Below are positions 12,401 through 22,998 of a stretch of 64,000 bases of DNA, one piece after another (position 1 is the first letter of the stretch; every line of letters starts with the position of its first letter). Location of the stretch: positions 10,545,001 through 10,609,000 of the forward strand of contig JANTQA010000070.1 of assembly GCA_027625915.1 (NCBI GenBank), written 5' to 3'. The position numbers and the translations under genes were made by a program. Source of the stretch: Anaeramoeba flamelloides. Taxonomy: Eukaryota > Metamonada > Anaeramoebidae. The notes under the pieces are model-generated. The model was not told the DNA's origin. It saw only the letters and a program-made list of their open reading frames with translations, and ran no database searches.

Positions 12401-14213
12401 AAAAAGTACTCACTTTAATAAAACACAAAACCTTAAAAAAGTTTTAATTCTGACAATCTCAAAAAAAAAAAAAAGTACTCACTTTTTGAAAATGGCTATA
12501 AGCATTTCTCATAATTATAGAATATTTTTTACGAATAACAATACTATTAGTAAACTTGAAAATTTGGTAGAAAATGTTTAATTATTTTTACAAGATCGAA
12601 AAAAAGTTTTTTTGTCAATTTTTGGCCTTAAGTGTCAAATCATTACTGTTAAAAATAATTTTCTGAAATGGAAAAAAAAATTTTTAATTTTTATGAGTAC
12701 CTAATACCAATCAAAAACTAACCTACGTGTGATGTTAAATCTATCTCAAAAAATCAACAATCAAAAACGAGAACATTTTTAGAAAAAAGCGTCAAAGTGA
12801 CCGAAACTCGATTTTCAATTTGAATGGTTCCGAATATATAAATTTGAAAACAACTTTGTTGGTTTTCACGGCTCGCTCTTGGGAGATTTTTTTAGAGAGC
12901 TCGATGATTTTTTCTTTCTTTCTTCTATTATCAAATGAGCTATTATTATTATCTCGAAAGAATGTTACAAAATTCTTACTTTGTCAAATCTAGAGTGTTA
13001 TAAAATAACCACAAAATTAGATTAAATCGAATTGGGTTGATTATGTACTTTTAGAAAACAATTTGTTTTAAATTGAAGAAATTTATGTCTTTGGAAATTA
13101 CAATTAAGAAACGAGTAATTTTGTTTTATAAATTGATTTTTTGTCATTGTAAATTCTTTGAAAAAAAATTTTTTTTTAATTTGAATTTTTTTAAGCCAGA
13201 TCCTCTCAAAATATTTTTTTTTGGTTTTTTGAATTTTTGTCAATCAAAAGAAGGGCATTTTCACAATACCCTTTTTTGGTGGTTTCAAGTCACCCGTTGA
13301 GTATGGAGTTAAATCATTTTTAAGTGACTAGACCCTTAAAAAACTTTCAAGGATTTGAAATTTGAAAAAATATGAAAGAATATTAGGAACTGATATCTTG
13401 CAGACTTCATGCTAAAAGTTCAAAAAAGTCTTGGGTGTATTTTTATGGATTGTGCTATTATTGTTCTGTAGATCATGCATAAATTTTGATTTTTTAAGAT
13501 TTCCTAATTTCAATTGCAAATCATTAAAACAAAACAATTTCCCAAGCTGTTCTAAATATTTTTTATAGTTGCTTTTCCAAGTTTAAAATGTTTACAAATT
13601 TGTTCTTGTACTTGAAAATGCCTTAAGGCCATTTATTTTTAAAAATTGTTCAATCTAAAAGATCTTTTTATTAATTATTTTTTTTTTTGGTCTTTTTATT
13701 TTCGAAACTAGTATTTATTTGTCCAATCTTTACAGAATGAAAATTCTTTTTGAGAGCTGAGTGTAAAATAGCACAATAGCTCGGTACTCTATGAGGTGGA
13801 AACGTAGTCCTAAAAGCCAGTAAAAATTTTGAATCATCCAATTGTAAAAGCAAAAAAAAATCTTGAAAAAAAATATAATTTTTACCTCCAAGACCAGCAC
13901 CAGAAGCAATAATCGCAGCCACAAAAATTAAAATTGTTGCCAAAATGTCTCTCCACATAAACGGCCCAAAAAGTGGTTTTGTTACACAGGTTTTCTTGTC
14001 TGGAGAATCTTCTTCTTGCTGGCAAACCATACTTACATATTTACGCGAGCACTGGGAGGTGGTATTACAATAAGAGCATTTGTCTTCACTACACACATAC
14101 TCATCTCCACACTTGTAAATATTATGGCACTCTGATCCTAAGGTTGAGCATAACACTTGGGAACAGAACAACACAAAAAATAGAGTGATAAAAAAAACAC
14201 TAAAAGACTTCAT
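5837..14213 (-). CDS. TauE/SafE-family membrane transporter, 3 exons with a 6.3-kb intron
   Basis: Reading the - strand, exon 1 is 14213-13886, exon 2 is 7538-6502 and exon 3 is 6295-5837. Introns are 6347 bp (phase 1, splitting a Gly codon) and 206 bp (phase 0); the joined frame gives 607 residues. TauE/SafE proteins export sulfite or related organosulfur anions through a two-fold repeated membrane bundle. Exon 1 encodes a signal peptide, a short Cys-rich extracellular segment (about 10 Cys) and KPLF..WRDxLAT leading into the first membrane helix. The join restores the family motif as GLGGGAIF. Exon 2 adds NFKRRHP..DRPLIDW and GVFGNIFLPDW, then an acidic Gln/Asn/Glu loop (about residues 218-375). 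Exon 3 has GDIRWN, the second-half motif LIGIGGG, LPP.ISATSA..LFTSSS and the typical tail KEMGYSIFC. Neither half has its missing partner nearby, which supports one gene. The substrate is unknown. Confidence 0.82.
8550..9060 (+). repeat. Dispersed repeat H, copy 2
   Basis: Aligns by eye with 40-540: same order of blocks from ACTATTTCCAAAAAAGTGGGG through GGTTTAATCTTGATAAT to an AATTAGACATT-like end. It lies inside the TauE/SafE intron. Confidence 0.5.
9207..9390. repeat. Hairpin-forming inverted repeat
   Basis: Left arm 9207-9269 and right arm 9323-9390 are near-complementary. The core pair is ATCAAATGTTACAATAGAAT and ATTCTATTGTCACATTTGAT, around a short loop that contains GGGGGATG. Confidence 0.7.
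11058..11221. mobile_element. Short inverted-repeat element, family A, copy 1
   Basis: The ends resemble the 39646-39816 copy: GATATTTGTTTAATAAATG...TTTTCACTTCATTTTC on the left and its inverted counterpart ending CAAATACCAGTA on the right. Non-autonomous, no coding capacity. Confidence 0.6.
12590..13330 (+). repeat. Dispersed repeat G, copy 1
   Basis: Aligns by eye with 16390-17265 over roughly 700 bp. Shared blocks include ATTTTTATGA, CAACAATCAAAAA, AGATTAAAT.GAATTG.GTTG, GAAAACAATTTGTTTTAAA and AAAAGAAGGG near the end. It lies in the TauE/SafE intron close to exon 1. Its class is unknown. Confidence 0.6.
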
Positions 14214-15229
14214 AAAGAAAAAAAAATAAAAAAAATAAGATTAAAATCAAGTCGAAATTTTCATACTAAGATGAGGGATAGTAACACTCTTGAAAAACTG
14301 AATATTTCTTGATTTTGTCTTTGTTTTTCCAATTAAACAAGACACTTTTTTAATAATCCTTGTCTCTTATTTTTGCTCTTTCTGTTGAATGTCTTAGCAA
14401 ATATTAATGCGATGATTTTGTTGTCCTTCACATTCGACCACAAATTGGCAAAGTCAATTTAAAGTTCTCATTCAATGCTCTTTATTCTTTTTTTATTCCA
14501 AAAAGAAATTTGATGGTTGTTTTATCCATAAAGAAGAAACTTGTTTTTGTTTAAAAGTCCCAAAGGAACAATAAAAATAATCAAGTTCGATAGTCTCCCA
14601 GATTCCAGAGTCTTTTAATTTGTAGATTTCCTGAAAAAATTGTGTGAAACTTATTTTTGCTTTCTTCTTTGTTTCTTTTTCAATCTTTTGAATCTAGTTA
14701 CCTTCATCATGGAATTTTTCTTATCATTCATTTTTTGAATACACAAAAAGAACTTTCATGGGGAATTATCAAAAATTAGCACCCTTACACTTGGTTAATA
14801 AAACAAACTTAAAAGAAAAAAATTATTATTCAGAGGAGTTTCTAAGTTTTTATTTCTTATTTTATGTTGGTTGAAGCTAATTACAAAGCCAAATATTTTT
14901 GTCAAAAGTAAAAAGATAAACAAGTTATCTGTTGAACTATAAATTCTCCCTTGTTTGCTTTGAACTTTTATTTAAAAAAAAATTTGCAAAATCTCAAAAA
15001 ATTAAACAGGTAAAAACAATTAAATCCAATTTCTTTTTGGGTTTGGTATTGAAGGAATTCTAAAAAACTTTTTTTGTTTTATTTGTTGAAAAAAGTAGAA
15101 TGAAAAGATTCTAAAATTTTTTTTAAATTACAATAGCTGCTGTGAGAAAAAAAAGTGAAACAAAAAAAAGATTCAAGTTATTTGTTTAAATTTCGGAAAA
15201 TATAACTCAGAACCTTTGTGTAAATGATC

Positions 15230-15790
15230 TAAATTGTTGAATTTTTTGATGTTAAAGGAGTAGTATTTTTTGAAAATATAGTGATCAAAATAGTGCTTGC
15301 TCAACGACTATAATCCATATTTCAAAATATAATCCATGTTTTTTTTTCTGCTGATTCCAAGGCAACATCCAATGGACTACCCAATAGTATAGGCAAGTTC
15401 AAATCAATTTTGAAAGTAAAGGACTGGTTATTTTCAGTAAAATTTAAATTATTCATGCAAATAGTTGTAAATTTTTTATAATTATCTCTCATTTTTTTGA
15501 AATTTTTTTGTTATTTGATGATAAAAATTTTATTATGAAAAATTAACTCTTTTTTTTGAGATAAATTTTACAATTTTATACTTCATTTTTAGGAATTACT
15601 TTTTAAATAATAGAACTTTAAGAAAAAAAGAGTATATTTTCTGAGGTTTTATTATTGGTTTCTTTGATCGGTTAATGTATAGGTTTTCTATAACAAATAA
15701 ACACACTCTTTATTTTGAAACACGGATTAAACTTTTCTGTATGATAAATTTTGACAACAGTAAAATAAAATTTTATAAAAATCTAAAAAA
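15230..15790 (+). repeat. Dispersed repeat F, copy 1
   Basis: Shares ordered blocks with 32225-32850, 29930-30330 and 62460-62880: AGTGATCAAAAT, ATATTTCAAAATATAATCC, CAATTTTGAAAGTAAA, CTTTTTAAATAATAGAACTTT, a rendering of CACACTTTTTATTTTGAAAC, and TAAACTTTTCTG near the end. No reading frame is conserved. Confidence 0.6.
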
Positions 15791-16389
15791 TAATTTTTTT
15801 TTTATAATTTGGTGTTTTAGATCCCAAAATGGATGAGTAACCATCTTTAAATCACTTATTAATTTGTGTCTCTTTTTTGAAATCAAAATTTCACATATTT
15901 CAAATCACAAATAAAAAAAGTTAACTTTTATTTTTATTAACAATTAATTTTAATCTTGGAAATAATAAACATTATTTTTTGTTTTATATTGGAAAGTATT
16001 GATTTTGAAAGAACTTTTTTCAATTTGTTTTTATTTTTAATAATTTATCTAACAATTTTGATCTCAGACAATAAAATTGATTGAGGTATAAGTGATTTAA
16101 TAAATGAATATTTGATTAAATTTTAACAAAAGTTTATCAATAAAATTTTGGGTCTATTTAGCAACAAACTTTTTTTATTCGTTCAAGTTTGAAAAAAGTT
16201 GTTTTCTGGTTTTTAAAAAATGAAAAAAACCCAAAAAAATATAATTTTTGAAATATTTTTTTTACAAAGTTTGGTTTATTTCAAAAGAATCATTATAACA
16301 ATCCAAATCATTTTTGTAAGAAAAAAATTGATTTTGAATTTCAAAGATAAAAATTACAAAATTACCAAATATCTCCTAGAAAATTTTTT

Positions 16390-17265
16390 TGTGAAAAATC
16401 GAATTTCATCTTCAGGGTCAAGTTATAATAGTTAAAAATTATTTTCTGTCATCACATGAAAAAAAAAATTGTAATTTTTATGAATAACCAATCTCAATCA
16501 ATAACTTAAAAACCTGTGAAGCGTGATCAATCTCCAAAAACCAACAATCAAAAAAGAGGGAATTTTTAGAAAAACAAACAAAGCGTATAACTCAATTTTT
16601 AATTTTTTTCGCTAGAAAATTAATGTTTTTGAAAGCAAGTTTTTTAGTTTTCAAGCGTTACTCTTTGGTACTTTTTGAGATCTCAAAGATTTTTTTTTTT
16701 CATTTTTTTCTATTCTCAAATACGTTATTTTTTATAAAGAGTGTCCCTAAATCCTTAATTTATTTAATAGAGAGACTTACAAAATAACCAAGAATTAGAT
16801 TAAATTGAATTGAATTGTTTGTGTACTTGTGGAAAACAATTTGTTTTAAAATGAATATTTTTTAGATCTTTGGAAATCTAAAAAATAAGTAAAAATATAT
16901 ATATTTTTTTTTTATTTGATTTTTTGAATTAAGAATGTTTATTAATTGTTTTTTTTGATTGAATTTTTTGCCACGGGATTCTCTCAATGAATTTTTTTTT
17001 GTTATTTGATTTTTTTGGAATTGAGGTGGTTTCAATTTTACTTTAATAATAAATTTTTTGGAATTAGAATCGTTATTTCAACAAATTTTTGGAATTGAGA
17101 ATTCATTTTAAAGTTTTTTTTTTTAAAAATGAAATATTTTAAAATGAAGATCCTATGAATTATTTTAACTTCATTTTTTTTTTTTGTTAATTAAAAGAAG
17201 GGTGATTTAACAATATTATCTTTTAGGTTTCAACCCCACCCCAAGAGTAGGGAGCAAATCTATGA
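16390..17265 (+). repeat. Dispersed repeat G, copy 2
   Basis: Second copy of the repeat at 12590-13330. It is clearly diverged and carries extra T-rich insertions near 16900-17160. It ends next to the CA microsatellite. Confidence 0.6.
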
Positions 17266-17283
17266 TAAATTACACGTATCTTA

Positions 17284-17286
<3 letters not shown>

Positions 17287-17368
<82 letters not shown>

Positions 17369-17430
17369 TACATACATACACACATACATACATACACACA
17401 TACATATACACACACACACACACACACACC
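17287..17430. repeat. CA / CATA compound microsatellite
   Basis: About 37 CA units, then CATA-type tetranucleotides, then more CA units. Confidence 0.95.
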
Positions 17431-17507
17431 GAATTATAAAATTTATAAAAGAATTTAAAATTTGATATTTTAAAACTTTATATAATTTTTTACAAAATAA
17501 TTATTCC

Positions 17508-17705
17508 ATCAGTTTCAAATTTAAGGCACAAACTTTCAACGAAATTTAAGGCACAAAAAAAATCTCAAATTAAAGCACAAAATTTGGAATTTTTAATTTT
17601 TACAAATTATTTTACTAGAATCCAAAATTTTGTACATTAATCTGAGATTTTTTTTGTGCCTTAAATTTCGTTGAAATTTTGTGCCTTCAAAGTGAAACTG
17701 ACTGT
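17508..17705. mobile_element. Mariner-like MITE, family B, copy 1
   Basis: The ends are inverted: CATCAGTTTCAAATTTAAGG on the left and a right end finishing GTGAAACTGACTGTA. Internal palindromic blocks are 'CGAAATTTAAGGCACAAA' and its complement. CAGT ends with TA flanks are typical of Tc1/mariner derivatives. No transposase. Confidence 0.75.
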
Positions 17706-18075
17706 ATAATAACAATTCTCTTAACAATAACTTTACAATAATATTATTTAAATCTCTTATGTTAACACAATTAACATATGGATTAGGAAAATTTAAAACT
17801 GGAATAAAAACTTTAAATTACTTGAATACTTAAATTAATTCAGGTATTATTGGAATATATCAAATAAATAGAAATTTACCTCTTTTTATTTACAAAGCAG
17901 AATTCAAAATCGAAAAAAATGTAATTTTGGTGACAAAAAAAAAATTTAATTTCAAAAACAAAAAAATTTAAAATTTATCTCTTGCTTAATTTTGTAAAAT
18001 TTTTAAAATTCATATAACAAACAAACAATAAAATCAAACTGGAATACTAAAGATTGAATTGAACTAACAAAGGAA

Positions 18076-18079
18076 TAAT

Positions 18080-18112
<33 letters not shown>
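18076..18112. repeat. TA microsatellite
   Basis: A run of TA units interrupted once by a TATTATATA shift. Confidence 0.85.
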
Positions 18113-18249
18113 ATGAATTATTATATTCCAAAAGTTCGGAATGTTGTTAATTTTTTTTTTAATTCCAGAAATAAAAAGAAAATATTTGATATTCCATAAT
18201 TCAGAAGAATTGAGAAAAATCTGATACTTTTCTCTATTCTTTTAAATTC

Positions 18250-18605
18250 TTGAAAAAAACTGTTAGATTTTTTTTTTTTTTTTCTGAGTTTTCTGTTTCT
18301 TTAGAAAATGAATAGATTTAATAAATAAAATAGATACCCTCAAGAAAACCTAAGACACTTCATGGCACTTGACAACACTTCTCTTTACGTTTTCGAAAAT
18401 TTAACAGAATAGAGTAAAAATTTGATTTTTCTAATTCTTTCGAATTTTGAAAAAGCTCTATTAGTTTTTTTTTAATTTTAGAAATCAAAAGAAAAAACTT
18501 TAATTTTATTTTTCTGTTTTAAATTTTAAAAAAAAAACACTTTTAGGTTTCCAGAATTTAACAGAATTGAGTAAAATCTTTGATTTTTCTCCATTTTTTT
18601 GAATT
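18250..18605. repeat. Fold-back repeat family C, copy 2 (fragmented)
   Basis: Contains CAAGAAAACCTAAGACACTT and CATGGCACTTGACAACACTT plus three renderings of the 'CCAGAATTTAACAGAATTGAGTAAAA ... TTCTTTTGAATTCTGGAAAA' motif. These match blocks at 20.2-21.15 kb and 36.85-37.33 kb. Confidence 0.55.
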
Positions 18606-19176
18606 CTGTAAAATTTATGTACTGTACGATAATTTACTGCACTCGAGATACACCCCTAATTTCTAACTTTTTGTTTCAAAACTTATCTAAAGAATTATGA
18701 TTTTCTTGATCATTTACTAACAACAAGAGAAATAACGAGTATCTCTATTAAATTATATCAGAGGTAATATTCTTCAATTGCAGTTTAATTTTATTTATAC
18801 GAAAAAAAGTGTTTAATCCAAAAATATCAATTTTTTTCATATTAAGGACACTCACAAAAAAAATTGATATTTATAAAAAATTAGGTTATCTCTAAAACAA
18901 AAATTAAAAAAAAAAAAATTGTCATTAATAATTTTATTATCAAAAAAATAAATATTATTCTTATGATTATCATATTTCTTCATTTTTTACTTAAACATGG
19001 ATTTTTTTTAATAATTTTTAATAAGTAAATTTGATAAAAATTTTTTTTGGTTCAAACTTTTCTTTTTGAATTACTATTTTCTAGAAAAAAAACAATTTAA
19101 TAATAATAATAATAATAAGAAACAAACAATGATATATTTTTGATCCAACGGATATATATTACTTTTTAAATTTGAT

Positions 19177-22100
19177 TTAAAAAGAAAGTAATGCAATGAA
19201 GATTAAAAGACAAAAAGTAAATGAAAATGTAAAGTTCATATGTGCACCATTAGTATCTTGGTTTGATGATGGTGTTGGCGTTGGCGTTGGCGTGGCATCT
19301 GGCTTTAACGATGCAATCAACTCCCATACTTGTTCTGTTTGCCAACTGGAATCTGAAATTTGAGCGTCCCAAATTGAAATACCAACTTCTTTATTTTCTT
19401 CAAACCATTTCAATTGATCAATTGTAACATCACCCTTCCAAGTACTAACCCACCCAGGCATACCAAGCATCAATTGGGTACTATTTGTACCAGCTGCGTC
19501 TTTTGAGAAGGAGTATGCACTCCAAGTATCACCATTTCTCCCAATTTCGTTGTAACCCATGCTGTTGATACCGGTTACATGTTCAAACATGAGTTCCCAC
19601 CAATCTTGGTTTGGGGCGTTCCATATATAAGCAAAGGTATTCACAAATAAATCTTTTCCCTTCGCACGAAGTGCTTCCCCCAAATCCTTTAGAAATTCCA
19701 CAAAGGAGTCTCTATCTTCAGATTTCGAAGACTCTGTAGTCTCGAAGTCAATATCGACACCTTAAAATGATTTTATTAAAGTTGTGTGTGGAAATAATAT
19801 ATATGTACATACCATATAAGTTAATTTTGGAATAATTTTTATAGATCCAATTCTCATAGTAAATTTCAACAATAATATAAAAAAATATGAAATTCATTTG
19901 TGTGGCATTTTATTAAAGAAAATATTTATTCAAGGGGTTAGCCTCTACCAAGGAGAAGTTTAAAATTAAAGTATTTGTAAAAAATACCATAACACAGAAA
20001 TAGATGAAGATATCATTCATTTTTTATGGAATTTCCCGTTCTATGAAAAAAATCGAAAAATCTGGATTAAAGAATTAATCCAAATTAACAAAAATAATAA
20101 GAATAATATCTTTGATATTATTCAAAATAAAGATTCATTATTCATCTTATCATTGGTTAATGATAAAGAAAATTATGATTCTCTGTTAAAATTTCTAAAT
20201 AAAAATTTAGAAATTGTTAAAAGTACCGTCAAGTGCCTAGCTTTTTTTTAATTTAAGAAATAAACAGAAAATTTGTTGAAATTTTCTTTATATTTCTCAA
20301 ATAAAAAAAAAGCTAACAGCGGTTTTCCAGAATTCAAAAGAATAGAGAAAAATCTTTGATTTTACTCAATTATTTTAAATTCTGGAAAACCTAACGGCTG
20401 TAAGAGGAAATTAATTTCCTCCCTTCAAAATAAAAAAAAAAAAAAAAATTAAAGTATTTTGCAGCTGAACGCAAATTATAACAGTGTTCACTGGTCCAAA
20501 TGTCTCGAAAAGGCCTATTAGTAAATGAGTGATAAAAGTCGATCTTCATCTAATCACACAAGCCTGATCCTTTGTATTCGTAAAAAAATCTACATTTCGA
20601 GAAAAAAATCTTAATTTAAGGACAAATTGGAAAATTGAATTATCCATATTTAGAGAATTCAAGGTTGAAAAATATTTTTCTGAAATTAGTCTATTGAAAT
20701 GTAGATTAGTTGTTAAGATATTCAATTTTTTGAAAAAATTAAATAATTAACCCCGAGATTATTTTTTACCAAATATTTGAAGATATTTGAAATCTTGGAA
20801 ATATATTGATGAAAATACAGCAAGTTCCATAAAAAGGAATCAAAAATAAACAATCTTTCGGTTTGTATGGTAATAATTATTGAGTAAATCTTGAAATTAA
20901 AAAATATTTACTTTTTTTTTTTTTTTTTTTATTGTTTAAGGGAGGAGTTTTTATTTCCTCTTACAGCTGTTCGGTTTTCCAGAATTTAAAATAATTGAGT
21001 AAAATCAAAGATTTTTCTCTATTCTTTTGAATTCTGGAAAACCGCTGTTAGCTTTTTTTTTATTTGAGAAATATAAAGAAAATTTCAACAAATTTTCTGT
21101 TTATTTCTTAAATTAAAAAAAAGCTAGGCACTTGACGGCACTTTTCCTAATTTCTAAATTTTTATTTAGAAATTTTTTTAAAGATTTCCATACACTTCTA
21201 TTTTTTACTAGGGCTAATAAAGTTATGGTGTCTTTAATCCCGAAAAAAATATTTACTTTTGTAAGTTATAAAAAATATATAATAATTATTATTAAACAAA
21301 AAATTCTTTGATTTTTAATAAAGGATCACAATTTAAAATTTGTCTTTTTAGAATTTTTTTTTTTTTTAGCTTTTCCAAATCCAAAAATAGAAACATAAAT
21401 AATTGTATTAAAGCATTTAAAAATTAATCATTAGAAACATTTTAATCATGAAACCCTAATATGATTAACTTTCAATAACAACATACTTTAAATAGAGACG
21501 AATTTATGTTGACACTAATTCCTTAAGAGATTAATTTTTTTTTCATTTTATCTTATATTGTGACAAATTAAGAATTAATTCCGAAAATTTGAAATGTTAA
21601 AACAACAAATCAATTAGAACGGCTAATGGTGACTCAACAATATATAAGTTTGTTTCTCAAATTGGAATAATTTTTTGATATTTTACTCCTGAAACACATA
21701 TACTCGATTTAAAAAATAATTTTTTATATTTTTTTTGTTAAAATTGTATTTTTTTCATTAACCGTGCTAATTTTCCAGCATGCCCCCAGGACCAGGAACC
21801 TTGAAAGTACATTTGATGTAATTAATAACATTATATTATATGTACAAAAGAAAAAAAAGTGATTTGAAGTAGAAGTGTCAAGAGAAAATAGAAAATACTT
21901 TTTCCTTAATCAAACAAACCCAAACATCTCCAATCGTTTATTAAATAGAATTTGTTTTCATTTAAATATACCAAATATATGGTCAAGTTTCCTGAATTCT
22001 TGGGGAGGGAAGGCATATCAAAAAATTAGCTCCATTAATGAAAAAATTACAATTTTAACAAAAAAAACATGAAAAAGTATTTCTTAATTTTAGTAAAGGT

Positions 22101-22998
22101 GTGTTTGTAATACAAATGGGAAAAAATTTTCACTTCATTATGCTTATTTTTCTTGTACAGATCGAGTTTTCTTCGAAATAGATTGAGATTGGTGATCTTT
22201 ATTTATTTCTTTTTTATTTTATGTTTTGGGTATATATCTTTAGTGAATTTTGAATTCTAAATGAAAAGAATATTGTAGAATCGTAAAAAAATGATAACCA
22301 ATAGAAATTTTAACCCACTTTAATACCAAGTAAGAGTAGTATTTTCAGTTGATCAAAAAAATTGAATTTTGAGTGTTTTTAAAAAGTTCCCAGTTTTGTG
22401 TTAAAAAACAACAGTCGAATTATTTGGTTTTTTCTCATTATCTAATTTTAAAAGTTTTGCCCAAAAAAATTGTAGGTCCAATTGGAAACAAGACAGAAAC
22501 TAAGATTCAAATTACAAAATTCGATCAACAATCTCTCGAGAAAAACCAAAACCAAAAATTAAAAAAAAAAAAAAAAATACCATCAAGATCGAGTCTTTCA
22601 ACTTCATCAACAAGGCTATTGATAAAAGTTGATCGGTAGGTCTCAAATCCACTTTTTGCCAATTCCCAATCCCAAGAACCATCCTTATTCAAATTGTATA
22701 CACATAACATCACCTTCACGTTTTTGCCATTTGCCCAATCAACAAATACTTTTGAAGAATCGTCCCCATTTTTGCCGCTCTCAAATTGGTGTGTCCAATC
22801 AAGACCACCACTCCCATCAGGAATCCAGAACTGTAATGAGAGATGAGTTAAGCCCTGATCCATGGTGTAGTTTCCATATTGAGTGTTAAGTCTTGTTTCT
22901 GATTTTGTAATACCATAAGCTGGAACCCAACTCTCAATGTACACTCCTTCGACAGAAAGAAAAATTAGGAATATTAAAACAATCAAAAAGATTTTCAT
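19177..22998 (-). CDS. Secreted GH18 family glycosidase (chitinase-like), 2 exons
   Basis: On the - strand exon 1 is 22998-22581 and exon 2 is 19760-19177, with a 2820-bp phase-1 GT-AG intron, giving 333 residues. GH18 enzymes hydrolyse beta-1,4-GlcNAc linkages with a catalytic Glu in the motif DGxDxDxE. The join restores LDLDGVDIDFE exactly. The chain has a signal peptide (about residues 1-18), then YIESWVPAYG (strand 1), a region ending in MLCVYN, the catalytic motif at about residues 137-145, NSMGYNEIG, MLGMPGW and GISIWDAQ near the barrel end. A Pro-Thr linker (TPTPTPTPSSN) and a hydrophobic C-terminal tail follow, as in GPI-anchored proteins. The catalytic acids are present, so activity is plausible. 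Expected location is the cell surface or the secretory or phagocytic route. Chitinase versus related endo-glucosaminidase cannot be settled from sequence. Confidence 0.88.
19985..20230 (+). mobile_element. LINE-like reverse transcriptase C-terminal remnant
   Basis: A frame starting near 19991 reads NTEIDEDIIHFLWNFPFYEK, then NRKIWIKELI and NDKENYDSLLKFLNKNLEIV. This resembles the conserved tail after the polymerase domain of many non-LTR retrotransposons (an H-x-x-x-x-C-P-x-Y/F-x-x-x-R type motif, here with Phe in place of Cys). Nothing else of the element is visible. The frame is broken by the fold-back element that follows. It is a fossil inside the GH18 intron. Confidence 0.5.
20187..21180. 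mobile_element. Fold-back element family C, copy 3 (about 1 kb)
   Basis: Long inverted arms are seen (about 20187-20440 and 20935-21180). The left arm has CCGTCAAGTGCCTAGC, a 'TTTAAGAAATAAACAGAAAA' block, AAAAAGCTAACAGCGGTTTTCC and GTAAGAGGAAATTAATTTCC. The right arm carries the same blocks inverted and ends GGCACTTGACGGCACTTTT. The middle is AT-rich and non-coding. It sits in the GH18 intron and interrupts the LINE remnant. Confidence 0.75.

Larger units (their letters stand above)
7539..13885 (-). other. Giant repeat-filled intron of the TauE/SafE gene
   Basis: The donor is GTAAAA at 13885 and the acceptor AAAG at about 7539, with phase-1 ends that restore a conserved Gly-rich motif. Most other introns here are 127-414 bp. 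The interior holds repeat H copy 2 (8550-9060), a TTAA-flanked inverted-repeat element (9086-11764) with a hairpin and an A-family element inside it, and repeat G copy 1 (12590-13330). No gene is seen in it. The acceptor-side 100 bp is A/C-rich on the coding strand (T/G-rich on +), which is unusual because a pyrimidine tract is expected there. Confidence 0.7.
14214..19176. other. Intergenic repeat-rich region
   Basis: The upstream side of the TauE/SafE gene and the downstream side of the GH18 gene. It contains repeat F (about 15230-15790), repeat G (16390-17265), a CA microsatellite, a mariner-like MITE (17508-17705), a TA microsatellite and C-family fragments (18250-18605). No gene was recognised. 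Confidence 0.6.

Noticed and set aside
13671-13885. Continuation of the TauE/SafE first-exon frame to 13671
   Set aside because: It reads through a GT donor into intron sequence; splicing restores the family motif, while the read-through does not match the family.
17223-17465. His/Thr and Cys/Val repeat frames on both strands
   Set aside because: Translated CA/TG microsatellite.
22373-22889. Two + strand frames near the GH18 first exon
   Set aside because: Antisense to GH18 exon 1 or within its intron, with no protein-like features.
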